NCBI GenBank assembly: GCA_002499945.1
Contig: DKYP01000171.1
Span: 1 to 64,000 of the forward strand
Source: Lachnoclostridium sp. UBA7097
GTDB taxonomy: Bacteria > Bacillota > Clostridia > Lachnospirales > Lachnospiraceae
Length of the DNA: 64,000 nucleotides
Reading direction: 5' to 3'
Positions 1 through 9,112 of the stretch are shown piece after piece; positions within the stretch are counted from its first letter, which is position 1, and each line of letters opens with the position of its first letter. The notes below the pieces were generated by a model. The model saw only the letters and a list, made by a program, of their open reading frames with translations. It was not told the origin of the DNA and did not search any database. The position numbers and the translations under genes were made by a program.

Positions 1-140
1 TTATATATAATTTTTAATTATTTCTGGAAAACTATATTTAAAACTACACCCTGATATATATTATTACATATAGCTATCCTTATTACAGCAGGTATGTTAT
101 ATAAAATGGAATATAAAACACTTTTTTTATTTTGTTTTTA

Positions 141-149
141 TGCTATACT
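141..149 (+). promoter_or_regulatory. Extended -10 promoter element of the AP2-domain gene
   Basis: TGCTATACT is an extended -10 element (TGN plus TATACT) about 42 bases before the chosen start at 191. No good -35 hexamer is seen, which is normal for extended -10 promoters. An upstream ATG at 140 overlaps this element, so it cannot be the start of a transcript made here. Confidence 0.5.
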
Positions 150-190
150 GGATAAGAATAACAGTATTATTATGGAGGGGATATGCAAAA

Positions 191-988
191 ATGCTGCCTG
201 GTGTATTTAAATCAGTTAAAAAGGACGGGAATATTTATTACAGGTCATCTATAACATTCCGTTCTAAACATATCAGCCTTGGAAGTTTTAACAGTGAAGA
301 AAAAGCACATAATGCTTATCTTGACGCATTAAATATTATAAATAATGGACAAGTTTTTATTCCTGAAGATTATTCTTATGGAATATGCAAAGCTCTTTCC
401 TTTGGTAAATGGGTAGTGCTTGCCAATTTTAAAAATAATGGGATTTATATTAAGACGCCTATATACTTAAAGAAAAAATTTTTTTACTATTATCTTTCTG
501 AACAGGATGTGCTTATATTTGATGCGGATGACCTTTTTTACTATTCTGACCACAGTATTATGAGGCGGGGCAGCCATCTTTTTGTTACAGAATATGGCAT
601 GCAGGTAAATATTGCATCAAGATACGGAATACGCAATTTTGCAAGGCCTGGAAGGGACTTTCTGTTTGTTAATGGCAATAATTATGATTTCCGTTATGAA
701 AATATAAAAATCCTTAACCCATACCAAGGTGTTACTATAGAAAAATGCAAAGGCGGTGTATGTTATACTACACGTATACACATAAATGGCAACTTTACTG
801 TAGGCCGTTATAATTCAATTGAAGAAGCAGCAGCAGCATATAATAAAGCAGCAGATATATTAGAATCAAAGGGGATTAAAAAGCATTTTGAAAGAAATTA
901 TATAGAGGACCTGCCAGCAAAAGAATATATGGAATTATATAATTCAATAAAAATAACAGATAAAATAAAAGGCATAACATATAATTAA
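191..988 (+). CDS. AP2-domain protein with a degenerate HNH endonuclease core
   Basis: About 265 residues. The ATG at 191 is chosen because GGAGGGG lies 10 bases before it; the longer frame from 140 begins inside the promoter. Residues 1-60 look like an AP2 domain (GVFKSV..., ISLGSFNSEEKAHNAYLDA), and a second AP2-like unit lies near residues 175-235 (GVTIEK..., VGRYNSIEEAAAAYNKAAD). Between them is a region laid out like the HNH homing endonucleases that carry AP2 domains, ending in VNGNNYDFRYENIKIL where active relatives have DH.DGN.L.NR.ENLR. The catalytic histidines are replaced, so nuclease activity is unlikely and a DNA-binding or regulatory role is inferred. It is a single-gene transcript with its own terminator. 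Confidence 0.65.
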   Translation: MLPGVFKSVKKDGNIYYRSSITFRSKHISLGSFNSEEKAHNAYLDALNIINNGQVFIPEDYSYGICKALSFGKWVVLANFKNNGIYIKTPIYLKKKFFYYYLSEQDVLIFDADDLFYYSDHSIMRRGSHLFVTEYGMQVNIASRYGIRNFARPGRDFLFVNGNNYDFRYENIKILNPYQGVTIEKCKGGVCYTTRIHINGNFTVGRYNSIEEAAAAYNKAADILESKGIKKHFERNYIEDLPAKEYMELYNSIKITDKIKGITYN

Positions 989-1001
989 TATTTGTTATGC
1001 C
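971..1001. terminator. Bidirectional intrinsic terminator
   Basis: GGCATAAC at 971-978 pairs with GTTATGCC at 994-1001, with A-rich sequence before and a T-rich tract after. It overlaps the stop codon of the AP2-domain gene and can also end the converging riboflavin operon transcript. Confidence 0.75.
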
Positions 1002-1041
1002 TTTCCTTAATATAAAAATACCATCTATACCATTTTACTGG

Positions 1042-1542
1042 TTATATTTTCTTTGACTTATAGTATTCTTTTAATACAAAGTATTCCAGCCTGCGTTTTA
1101 ATACAATTTGTATCTCTTCATGCCTGGCAACAGGTTTTACAAGTATGGAATGTATGCCTGCCCTGTTTGCACCGAGTATATCAGTAAATATCTGGTCCCC
1201 GACAAAAAGTGTAGTGCCAGCATCAGTCCCCATACGCTGCATCCCTTCTATATAGCCCCTTGCTGAGGGTTTGCCAGCTTTATATACATAATCTGATTCA
1301 AGCGCATCAGCAAGAGGTTTTACCCTGTATTCTTTATTATTTGAGATAATGCATGTTTTAAACCCGGTTTCCCTAAGCCGTCCAAATAATTCAATAGCCC
1401 TTATGGTTACAGGTTCTCCATGTTCAACTAATGTATTGTCAACATCAAAAAGTATTCCCCTGTAACCTTTTAAGTAGTAATTATAATAATCAATATCATA
1501 TGCCGAATCATAGTCATCGCTTGGAAATAAACTCTGGTACAT
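1042..1542 (-). CDS. yqeG: YqeG-family HAD phosphatase, last gene of the riboflavin operon
   Basis: 166 residues, a normal length for YqeG (HAD superfamily, subfamily IIIA). HAD motif I is FDVDNTL near residues 32-38, motif II IISNN, a conserved lysine in AGKPSARG, and the acidic motif GDQIFTDILGAN. Its start lies 16 bases after the ribH stop with GAAAGGAA as ribosome site, so it is probably co-transcribed with the rib genes. YqeG is normally found beside yqeH and similar genes and has no settled substrate. Its place here suggests, but does not prove, that it removes the phosphate from the pyrimidine intermediate made by RibD, a step usually done by unlinked HAD phosphatases. Confidence 0.85.
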   Translation of the reverse strand: MYQSLFPSDDYDSAYDIDYYNYYLKGYRGILFDVDNTLVEHGEPVTIRAIELFGRLRETGFKTCIISNNKEYRVKPLADALESDYVYKAGKPSARGYIEGMQRMGTDAGTTLFVGDQIFTDILGANRAGIHSILVKPVARHEEIQIVLKRRLEYFVLKEYYKSKKI

Positions 1543-1558
1543 TATATATTCCTTTCAG

Positions 1559-2026
1559 TTATTTGCATTGTTTTGCAAGATTAACCATTTCTATTGCTCC
1601 CAGTGCGCAGTCATACCCTTTATTACCCGCCTTTGTGCCGGCACGCTCTATTGCCTGCTGTATATTGTCTGTTGTAACAATCCCGAACATTACAGGTATA
1701 CCTGATTCAAGGCTTATGCTTGCAATACCCTTTGCTGTTTCATTGCACACAAGGTCATAATGGCTTGTTGCACCACGTATTACTGCACCAAGGCATATAA
1801 CTGCATCATATTTTCCTGACATTGCCATTTTCTTAGCCATAAATGGTATTTCAAATGCACCAGGGACCCATGCAAGTGTTATATTATCATCTTCCACACC
1901 GTGCCTTACAAGGCCGTCACGTGCGCCGCTTATAAGTTTTGATACAATAAATTCATTAAACCTTGCACCTACAATACCAATTTTTAAACCACTTTCTGCA
2001 ACTACATTTCCTTCTAATATTTTCAT
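1559..2026 (-). CDS. ribH: 6,7-dimethyl-8-ribityllumazine synthase
   Basis: 155 residues, the usual size. It condenses 5-amino-6-ribitylaminouracil with dihydroxybutanone phosphate to lumazine, the step before riboflavin. Family landmarks are VGARFNEFI at the N-terminus, [10 protein letters not shown], and [17 protein letters not shown], which holds the active-site histidine and the phosphate-binding stretch. GGAGGATAATTAATT precedes the ATG. Fourth gene of the operon, about 55 bases after ribBA. Confidence 0.97.
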   Translation of the reverse strand: MKILEGNVVAESGLKIGIVGARFNEFIVSKLISGARDGLVRHGVEDDNITLAWVPGAFEIPFMAKKMAMSGKYDAVICLGAVIRGATSHYDLVCNETAKGIASISLESGIPVMFGIVTTDNIQQAIERAGTKAGNKGYDCALGAIEMVNLAKQCK

Positions 2027-2080
2027 AATTAATTATCCTCCATTTTATACTTTTAAATTTTATTTTTCATTTGCCATGTC

Positions 2081-3286
2081 TTACTGTAAATCAAGTATAT
2101 GCCCCATTTTTTCTTTCTTTGTCTTAAGATAAAATAAATCATATTTGCCAGGTTCCATCTGTATTGGTACCCTTTCTGTTATTTCAAGGTTATAGCCTGC
2201 AAGCCCGTATACTTTTAACGGGTTATTGGTTAAAAGCCTCATTTTGCGCACACCTAAGTCAACAAGTATCTGTGTCCCTATTGTGTAATCCCTTGCATCC
2301 TCCGGAAAACCAAGCTCTAAGTTGGCTTCAACTGTATCAAGCCCGTTATCCTGCAGCGCGTAGGCACGTATCTTGTTAATAAGCCCTATGCCCCTGCCTT
2401 CCTGGCGCATATATAAAAGAACCCCCCTGCCCTCTTTTGCAATCATTTTCATGGCAGCATCATACTGCTGGCCACAGTCACACCTTGCTGAACCAAGTGC
2501 ATCACCTGTAAGGCACTCTGAATGTACACGGCAAAGCACTGGCTCACCATCTGTTATATCACCTTTTACAAGGGCTACATGGTGTTCGCCGTTTAACTTA
2601 TTAATATATCCATATATTGTAAATTCTCCATAGCGTGTAGGCATTTTTGCCTTTGCTACACATTCTACAAGCACTTCATGTTCCTTGCGGTACTGTACGA
2701 GGTCTGCTATCCTGCCAAATTTAAGTTTATGTTTCTTAGCAAATTCAAGCAGGTCTTTGGTCCTTGCCATGCTGCCGTCCTCATTCATTATTTCGCAGCA
2801 AAGCCCTACAGGTTCAAGCCCTGCAAGCCTTACAAGGTCAACTGTGGCTTCTGTATGCCCGTTGCGCTCTAATACGCCGCCGTTTTTTGCCTGTAAAGGG
2901 AACATATGCCCCGGCATCCTGAAATCTTCTGGTTTTATGTCCTCTTCAACTGTTTTCCTTGCTGTTATTGAACGTTCATATGCTGAAATGCCTGTAACCG
3001 TGTCTTTATAGTCTATAGATACTGTAAATGCTGTACAGTGGTTATCAGTGTTTATTTCACACATCTGGCGCAGCCCAAGTTTTTTTGTATATTCCTCATC
3101 CATTGGCATACAGATAAGCCCTTTGGCATAACTTGCCATAAAGTTTACATTTTCCTGTGTTGCAAACCTTGCCGCACAAATTACATCCCCTTCATTCTCC
3201 CTGTCCTCATCATCAATCATTACAATATTTTTGCCTGCCCTTAAATCCTCAAGCAGTTCTTCAATAGTATTAAATTTATTATCCAT
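2081..3286 (-). CDS. ribBA: Bifunctional 3,4-dihydroxy-2-butanone-4-phosphate synthase / GTP cyclohydrolase II
   Basis: 401 residues. The N-terminal half (about 1-200) is DHBP synthase, with the acidic motif [10 protein letters not shown] near residues 25-34 and HTEATVDL further on. The C-terminal half (about 205-401) is GTP cyclohydrolase II, with the zinc-binding cysteines in [11 protein letters not shown] and the substrate loop [10 protein letters not shown]. It therefore makes both precursors of riboflavin, from ribulose 5-phosphate and from GTP. GAAAGGA precedes the ATG. It lies 26 bases after ribE in the same transcript. Confidence 0.97.
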   Translation of the reverse strand: MDNKFNTIEELLEDLRAGKNIVMIDDEDRENEGDVICAARFATQENVNFMASYAKGLICMPMDEEYTKKLGLRQMCEINTDNHCTAFTVSIDYKDTVTGISAYERSITARKTVEEDIKPEDFRMPGHMFPLQAKNGGVLERNGHTEATVDLVRLAGLEPVGLCCEIMNEDGSMARTKDLLEFAKKHKLKFGRIADLVQYRKEHEVLVECVAKAKMPTRYGEFTIYGYINKLNGEHHVALVKGDITDGEPVLCRVHSECLTGDALGSARCDCGQQYDAAMKMIAKEGRGVLLYMRQEGRGIGLINKIRAYALQDNGLDTVEANLELGFPEDARDYTIGTQILVDLGVRKMRLLTNNPLKVYGLAGYNLEITERVPIQMEPGKYDLFYLKTKKEKMGHILDLQ

Positions 3287-3312
3287 TGTTTTATTCCTTT
3301 CTGCAAAATTTA

Positions 3313-3984
3313 TTAAAACCCGTTTTCTGCCAGAAAATCCATTGTTATTTCTGGTGTGCTGCTTCCTGTAATATTGCTGTCCGGGCTTTCTTTATAATTT
3401 AAAAGCCTTTCAACATATTTCCCAATAACATCATTTTCAAGGTTCACAATATCCCCTGCAGCCTTTTTAAGAAGTATGGTTTCCTCACCAGTATGTGGTA
3501 TAACCGAAACTGAAAATGTGCCGCCAGCGTCATCAACCGCTGCTACTGTAAGGCTTGTTCCGTCAATTGCTACTGAACCTTTAAGGACAATATATTTTAA
3601 AATGCTTTTATCTGCACCTACTGTTACCCATACTGCATTATCTTCTTTAACCTTGGAAACTACCACACCCGTGCCGTCTATATGCCCTGAAACTATATGG
3701 CCGCCAAAGCGTCCCCCGGAAAGCATTGCACGTTCAAGGTTTACCCTGCTTCCTTTAGAAAGGCTGCCAAGCGAGCTTCTGCGCAAGGTTTCAGCCATAA
3801 CATCAGCAGTAAAAAGCCCTCCATGTATAGATGTAACTGTAAGACATACACCATTTACCGCAATACTGTCACCAATATGGCTTCCCTCCAGCACCTTTGA
3901 CGCCTGTATTGTAATTACTGCCGACAGGCTTCCCTCTGCAACCGAGCTTACAGTTCCCATTTCTTCTATAATACCAGTAAACAT
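3313..3984 (-). CDS. ribE: Riboflavin synthase, alpha chain
   Basis: About 223 residues. The ATG at 3984 is preferred because family members begin MFTGIIEE and AGGTGAT lies just before it; in-frame GTG and ATG codons lie 6-9 bases upstream. Two tandem lumazine-binding barrels are visible: the first holds NGVCLTV and [13 protein letters not shown], the second IDGTSLTV and FSVSVIPHT. It converts two lumazine molecules to riboflavin plus recycled pyrimidine. The C-terminal tail of about 20 residues is a little longer than usual. Confidence 0.95.
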   Translation of the reverse strand: MFTGIIEEMGTVSSVAEGSLSAVITIQASKVLEGSHIGDSIAVNGVCLTVTSIHGGLFTADVMAETLRRSSLGSLSKGSRVNLERAMLSGGRFGGHIVSGHIDGTGVVVSKVKEDNAVWVTVGADKSILKYIVLKGSVAIDGTSLTVAAVDDAGGTFSVSVIPHTGEETILLKKAAGDIVNLENDVIGKYVERLLNYKESPDSNITGSSTPEITMDFLAENGF

Positions 3985-4054
3985 GCCCATCACCTGCCTT
4001 TATTATAAAATTAATAAAGTTAATATTACAGCCTGTTATTTATAGCTGTAAATA

Positions 4055-5140
4055 TTAATTTTTAATATCACACTCCAAAAGTATATCACTGCCAAATCTT
4101 GTTATATTCATATTTTCAAATATATATGCACTACCAGGGGATAATACGCCTTCCCCTCCTACTGGTGTATACCTGCCGCTTCCGCCAAATATCTTTGGTG
4201 CAATATATGCCTGTATATGGTTTACAATGCCTGCTTTTAATGCACTGTTATTTAGTGTGCCGCCACCTTCAAGGAGTATACCATCAATTCCCATTCCGCC
4301 AAGCTCATGCATAAGCGCTTTTAAGTCCACCCTGCCATCTAAAGGCTGTGTCTTTACAATAACCACACCTTTTTCCTCAAGCTCTTTAATTCTTTTTATA
4401 TCACTGGCAACTGTTGCAATAATTGTCCTGGACTGGTGCGCAGTTTCAAGGATATAGCAGTTATCTGGTATCCTTAAATTACTGTCACATATAATCCTTA
4501 CAGGGTTTCTTCCGCCAGGTATACGGCATGTAAGGTACGGGTTGTCATTAATTACTGTCTGCACCCCTGCCATAATACCAGTTAAGGCATTTCTTGTTTC
4601 CTGGACATGTTCCCTTGCCTCCTCACCTGTTACCCATCTGCTTTCCCCTGTATCACATGCTGTTTTGCCATCTAATGTCATGGCATATTTCATAACAACA
4701 TATGGTGTTTTAGTAGTAATATAATGGAAGAATACAGGATTTAATGCATCACATTCTTCTTTAAGGATACCCCTTATAACATTTATCCCTGCTTCCCTAA
4801 GCTGTTCTATGCCCTTGCCTGCAACAAGGCTGTTAGGGTCATCTGAGCCAATATAAACATTTTTAATGCCATTCTGGATAATTGCCTCTGTACATGGCGG
4901 CTGTTTGCCATAATGGCAGCAGGGTTCAAGTGTTACATAAATGTCCGCACCCTCTGCACTTCCTGTAAGGTTTTTAAAAGCCTCCCGCTCCGCATGAAGC
5001 CCGCCATAGCCTGCATGGTATCCTTCCCCGGTAATATGTCCGTCTTTTACAATAACAGCACCTACAAGCGGGTTAGGATTAACCTTGCCAATGCCATTAC
5101 GTGCCAGCTCTATGGCACGCCTCATATATTTTTCTTCCAA
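4055..5140 (-). CDS. ribD: Bifunctional diaminohydroxyphosphoribosylaminopyrimidine deaminase / reductase
   Basis: About 361 residues. The N-terminal cytidine-deaminase-like domain has the zinc site HAEREAF and PCCHYGKQPPC; the C-terminal reductase domain has MKYAMTLDGK, DTGESRWVTG and LLEGGGTLNN. It performs the second and third steps after GTP cyclohydrolase II. A TTG at 5140 is proposed as start because GAGGTG lies 8 bases before it and the protein then begins MEEKYMRRAIELA as relatives do; the frame is open from a GTG at 5149. First gene of the operon, placed after an FMN riboswitch. Confidence 0.95.
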   Translation of the reverse strand: MEEKYMRRAIELARNGIGKVNPNPLVGAVIVKDGHITGEGYHAGYGGLHAEREAFKNLTGSAEGADIYVTLEPCCHYGKQPPCTEAIIQNGIKNVYIGSDDPNSLVAGKGIEQLREAGINVIRGILKEECDALNPVFFHYITTKTPYVVMKYAMTLDGKTACDTGESRWVTGEEAREHVQETRNALTGIMAGVQTVINDNPYLTCRIPGGRNPVRIICDSNLRIPDNCYILETAHQSRTIIATVASDIKRIKELEEKGVVIVKTQPLDGRVDLKALMHELGGMGIDGILLEGGGTLNNSALKAGIVNHIQAYIAPKIFGGSGRYTPVGGEGVLSPGSAYIFENMNITRFGSDILLECDIKN

Positions 5141-5165
5141 AAAAAACACCTCTTTCCAAAAGATA

Positions 5166-5191
5166 AAAGCCCTGGATAAAATCCAAGGCTT
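5166..5191 (-). terminator. Riboswitch-controlled intrinsic terminator before ribD
   Basis: On the minus strand AAGCCTTGGAT pairs with ATCCAGGGCTT and is followed by TTTATCTTTT. It lies between the FMN aptamer and ribD, so it is the likely expression platform: FMN binding would favour this hairpin and shut off the rib operon. Confidence 0.8.
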
Positions 5192-5350
5192 AGAATCTGT
5201 AAGTACAATTATAATTTATAATAATTTATATATCCTGGAATACTGATGGCATTATAACCATGCCGGCAGTTGTATTATATTAACTATATAAAAAATCCTT
5301 TATATAATTTTATGGATATTATTATATTCCTGTTATAACTAATATTGTAC

Positions 5351-5475
5351 ATCTTCTCTTATCCAGACTTTACTGTCGGCTTTGGAATCACACCAAATCA
5401 TGCCTTGCGGCTTGCGGGCTTGCCCTTGCAGGCTCACCGCCGGTCAGGAATTGCACCCTGCCTTGAAGAATGACC
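5351..5475 (-). ncRNA. FMN riboswitch (RFN element)
   Basis: Read on the minus strand, conserved RFN blocks appear in order: GGCAGGGTGCAATTCCTGAC, CGGCGGTGAGCC, AAGCCCGCAAGC, TGATTTGGTGTGATTCC, AAAGCCGACAGT and AAAGTCTGGATAAGAGAAGA. This is the FMN-binding aptamer that controls riboflavin genes in Firmicutes. It sits between a promoter at 5483-5511 and the terminator before ribD. Confidence 0.97.
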
Positions 5476-5482
5476 ATGTATT

Positions 5483-5511
5483 ATTATATACTACTGCAGT
5501 TATTTATTCAA
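5483..5511 (-). promoter_or_regulatory. Promoter of the riboflavin operon
   Basis: On the minus strand TTGAAT (5506-5511), a 17-base spacer and TATAAT (5483-5488) form a sigma-A-type promoter just before the FMN riboswitch. It starts about 20 bases after the hsdR stop; no terminator is seen between hsdR and this promoter, so some read-through from hsdR is possible. Confidence 0.75.
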
Positions 5512-5531
5512 GGGCAAATTTTGAAAATAAT

Positions 5532-8516
5532 TCATATAATAAGTGGTTTAATTTCTTCATCAAGGGTCTTTTTTAATTCTGCTATCATTTGTGCATAATA
5601 CTTGAATTTAGGCAACGCTTTTTCATGCGTTTCTTTATAACTTGTATAATCACTTGTTGCCTTAATGGCACTTTCATTTGGAATCCCGCCATTTCTATAA
5701 TGCATTGCCGCATACATTACATCATCTTTCGATGCATGCCATATAATACAAAAATCCGTGATTATTTTATCAATGTAACTATATTTAATATTCCCAACAA
5801 TATTAAGAATTGACTTTCCCTTATATTTATTTAAATCTAATTCAATTTCATATACAAGATTAGCTATAATATCTGCAACTTTAGGGTTTTCCTTATGAAT
5901 CTCTTCTACATACTGTTTTACTTCATCAATCTTCTTTTGTCTTTCTTCTGGCGTTATATCTTTTGCATCATCACCCGGGGTAACAATATTCTGTATCAGG
6001 TTAATAATATATTCATAATCAATTTTAGTATTGCTGTATGCCATCAGTTCATAATCCAGGCCAATCTCCTGTATATCCTGCCCATCCTGTCCCAGGTCTG
6101 GTTTTTCCGCCTTTAGTTCTTCTAGTGCATTCAGGTAATGCCCTGCATAATCACTATATTCTTCTTCAGTAATTCCATATTCCTTAAGCATACTGTCATC
6201 ATAATTAGTAAATGATTTAAGCTGGGCAAGTAATTTATCAAAGTTCTGGAACACTTTTACAAAGGTTTTCTTTTCTTTCAAAGACATACATGGAACTTCT
6301 GGTGGTGTCTGTGCCAAAACCCGGAGTGCTGCAAGGGCTTTCCTGAATGCTGGTTCAATTTCATCCCATCCGGCTAAAAGTGCATCTTTTGTACCACCAG
6401 CAGAATATAGTTTCACAGCATCATCAACACATTTCTTAAAAAGATATGGTGCTTGGAATGTAACAATCTGCCCATAGGTTTTATTTTTATTATAAATACG
6501 GTTTGTCCTTGAAAAAGCCTGAATCAAATCATGTGGTCCCATTGGCTGCCTGTCAATAAAAATAACAGACATGCACGGGGCATCGAAACCTGTTAGCAAA
6601 CGGTCCACAACAATTACTAAATCAAGCTGTTCCCTTCTGCTTTGGAATTTAGCATCTTTTCTGGCAAGCCTTTTATTCAGGTTTGCATTATACCCCTGAA
6701 TCTGGGAAAGTTCATATTTTGTACCAAACATTTTATTGTAATCATCAAGTGAACTTTGCATTTTCTGCTGGTTTATCTGTGAGCCCTCTTCATTTTCAGA
6801 TACAGAATATGTAATAGCAAACTTTGGAAAATCCGGAAGTACCTGTTTTACCTTTCCATCAATTTCCAGCGGGGTTTCCCCGTTCTTTACACGCGCAAGC
6901 AATTCATAGTATTTCTGTGCCAGCTGGATTGAGCTTGTTGTAAGCAGTGCTTCATATGTCTTCCCCTTGCCATTTTGAAAGCCCAGTTTATAATAAGATT
7001 TATTTAGTATAACATCCAGAACCTTTAACATATGTGTTTCATTTTCATATACACTGCTGTCTGTTTCATCCACAATATTCTTAGGGCCATTATGTTCTAC
7101 CTGGAATCCAAGCACAGCATTATCATGGATTGCATTTTGTATTGTATATTTGTGCAGGCATCCGCCATATAATTCTTCTGTAGTACGTGGCAAATCGCCC
7201 ATCTGCGGATACGGATTTTCTGCAAATCTCGGAGTCCCTGTAAAACCAAACCATAATGAATTGCCAAAAAATCTTTCCAGTTCCCTTTTCGCAGCTGGGG
7301 AAACTGCCCTGTGGCACTCATCTACTACATAAGCTATTTTAAGGTTCTTTATTTTATTATACCCGGGAGTGCCTTCCTTTAATCTCTTAGTAACCAGTAT
7401 TTTTAATTTTTGGATTGTAGTTACAATCACCTGTCTGTCATCTGATTTTAATTTGTCCTTTAAATCATTTACATTTTCTGTTTCATCAACATCAACCAAA
7501 TCATTATTTGCATAAGCCTGGAATGCCATTGTAGTCTGTGTATCCAGGTCTTTTCTGTCAATCAGGAAAATTGCCTTATCTATGGCGGGAATATCCATTA
7601 AAAGATTCCTTGTTACCTTATATGAAGTCAATGTCTTGCCAGAACCAGTTGTATGCCATACATAACCTTGTTTACCCGCTTTTGAGGCTTCCCTTATTGC
7701 CTCTATCGCATGTATCTGGTATGGGCGGAGCAGTATTAACTGTTTAGCTTCTTTATCTAATACTGTATATCTTGCAATCATTTCATGGGCTTCTGGTATA
7801 CTTAGTACATTTTTGGCAAAACTGATATAATCTGTTACCGGATTATTATCCTTGTCCAGCCAGCCACTAATAAACTTTGGATTTAATTCAGTATCACTTG
7901 ACGCAGAAAAATATTTTGTGTTTACACCATTGCTAATAACAAACATCTGGACAGCAGAAAAAATACCAGTAAACTTGCCTTCCCCAATATATTTTTTAAT
8001 CTGCCAGAAACCATCCATATAAGAATGTTGTTTATTTTTCAATTCTATATGAATCAATGGAAGCCCGTTAATCAGAAGGGTGACATCAAATCTCCTGTCC
8101 CTTGCTGGAATATTACTGTTACTGTTTTCATTAGTATTTAATGCACTATATTGGTTAATAACTTCATAAACACTGCTTCCGCCTGCAATATGTTCATGGT
8201 TTATTACCAGTAAATGCAAGCGCTCTGTACCACGCTGAACATGTACATAGACTTTTCCATTCTCACCAGCCAGCCACTCACCAGCTTTATAAAATGAAGA
8301 AAACTGTAACTGGTTCTTTACCTGTTCAAATTCTGCGTCTGAAAGATTTTCCCCATTTAGGCGTTCTTTATTGTTCTGCTCAAGAATATATTTAAAATTT
8401 GCCCATAAATCCCTTTCCGTTTTTAAATCTTTTCTGTAAGTCCACTGGGAATCACCATAAACTAATTGTTCAATAAGTTTACTTTCCATCATTGATTCTA
8501 ATTCTGGCATTTTCAT
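5532..8516 (-). CDS. hsdR: Type I restriction enzyme, R (translocase/nuclease) subunit
   Basis: 994 residues, the usual size. An N-terminal PD-(D/E)XK nuclease region has FDVTLLINGLPLIHIELK, ending in the catalytic E-L-K. The SF2 motor follows, with Walker A TTGSGKT, the DEAD-type box DECHR, FTGTPRF, and a late motif FSRTNRIYNK. The C-terminal helical part joins the methylase complex. AAAGGAGA precedes the start. It is separated from hsdS and hsdM by three small genes, a remnant of another hsdR start, and a palindromic repeat, which is an unusual layout. Confidence 0.96.
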   Translation of the reverse strand: MKMPELESMMESKLIEQLVYGDSQWTYRKDLKTERDLWANFKYILEQNNKERLNGENLSDAEFEQVKNQLQFSSFYKAGEWLAGENGKVYVHVQRGTERLHLLVINHEHIAGGSSVYEVINQYSALNTNENSNSNIPARDRRFDVTLLINGLPLIHIELKNKQHSYMDGFWQIKKYIGEGKFTGIFSAVQMFVISNGVNTKYFSASSDTELNPKFISGWLDKDNNPVTDYISFAKNVLSIPEAHEMIARYTVLDKEAKQLILLRPYQIHAIEAIREASKAGKQGYVWHTTGSGKTLTSYKVTRNLLMDIPAIDKAIFLIDRKDLDTQTTMAFQAYANNDLVDVDETENVNDLKDKLKSDDRQVIVTTIQKLKILVTKRLKEGTPGYNKIKNLKIAYVVDECHRAVSPAAKRELERFFGNSLWFGFTGTPRFAENPYPQMGDLPRTTEELYGGCLHKYTIQNAIHDNAVLGFQVEHNGPKNIVDETDSSVYENETHMLKVLDVILNKSYYKLGFQNGKGKTYEALLTTSSIQLAQKYYELLARVKNGETPLEIDGKVKQVLPDFPKFAITYSVSENEEGSQINQQKMQSSLDDYNKMFGTKYELSQIQGYNANLNKRLARKDAKFQSRREQLDLVIVVDRLLTGFDAPCMSVIFIDRQPMGPHDLIQAFSRTNRIYNKNKTYGQIVTFQAPYLFKKCVDDAVKLYSAGGTKDALLAGWDEIEPAFRKALAALRVLAQTPPEVPCMSLKEKKTFVKVFQNFDKLLAQLKSFTNYDDSMLKEYGITEEEYSDYAGHYLNALEELKAEKPDLGQDGQDIQEIGLDYELMAYSNTKIDYEYIINLIQNIVTPGDDAKDITPEERQKKIDEVKQYVEEIHKENPKVADIIANLVYEIELDLNKYKGKSILNIVGNIKYSYIDKIITDFCIIWHASKDDVMYAAMHYRNGGIPNESAIKATSDYTSYKETHEKALPKFKYYAQMIAELKKTLDEEIKPLII

Positions 8517-8578
8517 TGTCTCCTTTTGTATATGCTGGATTGTTTTTTGTTATAAATAAGACAAGTCTTGTTAATGGA

Positions 8579-8721
8579 CTGGCAATTTCAAAGTGGTTTT
8601 ACGGACAAGCACGTTTTCACTTGAATGGGTCACGCAACGGCGCATAAAATCTGAAAAAACCAGATTTAAACGCCGGCGGCCCCATACAGCTGTCCTTTAA
8701 AACCACATTTGAAACTTGCCA
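8579..8721 (+). repeat. Palindromic element, copy A
   Basis: Imperfect inverted repeat of about 143 bases running from CTGGCAATTTC to GAAACTTGCCA. The arms pair GTGGTTTTA...GGACA with TGTCC...AAAACCAC. Inside is the motif shared by all copies: CACGCAACGG on the left, a short hairpin ATCTG/CAGAT at the tip, and CGCCGGCGG on the right. Flanks TTAATGGA on the left and TTTACTCTTTGT on the right recur at other copies. It is nearly identical to copy B in inverted orientation. It lies between the hsdR start and the hsdR remnant. Confidence 0.85.
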
Positions 8722-8777
8722 TTTAATTTACTCTTTGTAATGTTTTCATTAAAAACAAAATATAATACCCACTGATA

Positions 8778-8884
8778 AACTTCAGTTTTAACTCTGTTCT
8801 GTAAATCCACTGGAAATCCCCATAAGCTAACTATTCAATTAATTTATTTTCAATTATTGATTCTAATTCTGGAATTTTTATCAT
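8778..8884 (-). pseudogene. Vestigial 5' end of a second hsdR gene
   Basis: Translated on the minus strand from the ATG at 8884 it reads MIKIPELESIIENKLIE, then a stop, then LAYGDFQWIYRTELK. This matches the start of the intact HsdR (MKMPELESMMESKLIE, QLVYGDSQWTYRKDLK) residue for residue with changes, and the DNA is also clearly alike. Only about 35 codons remain, and the frame is broken by TAG. It lies directly after the small DUF3791-type gene, where hsdR would be expected if the locus were uninterrupted. Confidence 0.85.
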
Positions 8885-8895
8885 CTCTTTTAGTA

Positions 8896-9111
8896 TTATA
8901 AAACATCCTGCATTTGTTTTTTTGCAATAAGCTTGTCAATATCCTCAAATGCGTTTTCCAGGCGTTCAATATGATACATTTCATACATACCATATATAAA
9001 ATCTGTTAATTCCAGCTTATCCCATAACCTCAAAACCTTATCACCCGTAGTATTTTTATAATATGCATAGTTTTCAATTAAAAAAATGAAAAATTCCATT
9101 TCCTTATCCAT
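8896..9111 (-). CDS. DUF3791-type small protein
   Basis: 71 residues, acidic, no membrane segment. The pattern EMEFFIFLIENYAYY...LELTDFIYGMYEMYH...ENAFEDID resembles the DUF3791 family, small proteins often encoded beside DUF3990 proteins in Firmicutes. It follows the 81-residue gene by one base, so the three small genes are one unit. Function is unknown; an antitoxin or partner role for the DUF3990 product is inference. The match is recalled from family patterns and was not searched. Confidence 0.6.
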   Translation of the reverse strand: MDKEMEFFIFLIENYAYYKNTTGDKVLRLWDKLELTDFIYGMYEMYHIERLENAFEDIDKLIAKKQMQDVL

Positions 9112-9112
9112 A

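Noticed and set aside
5532..8516. Premature stop or phase-variable tract in hsdR
   Set aside because: The frame is open for 994 codons and no long homopolymer or short tandem repeat is seen.
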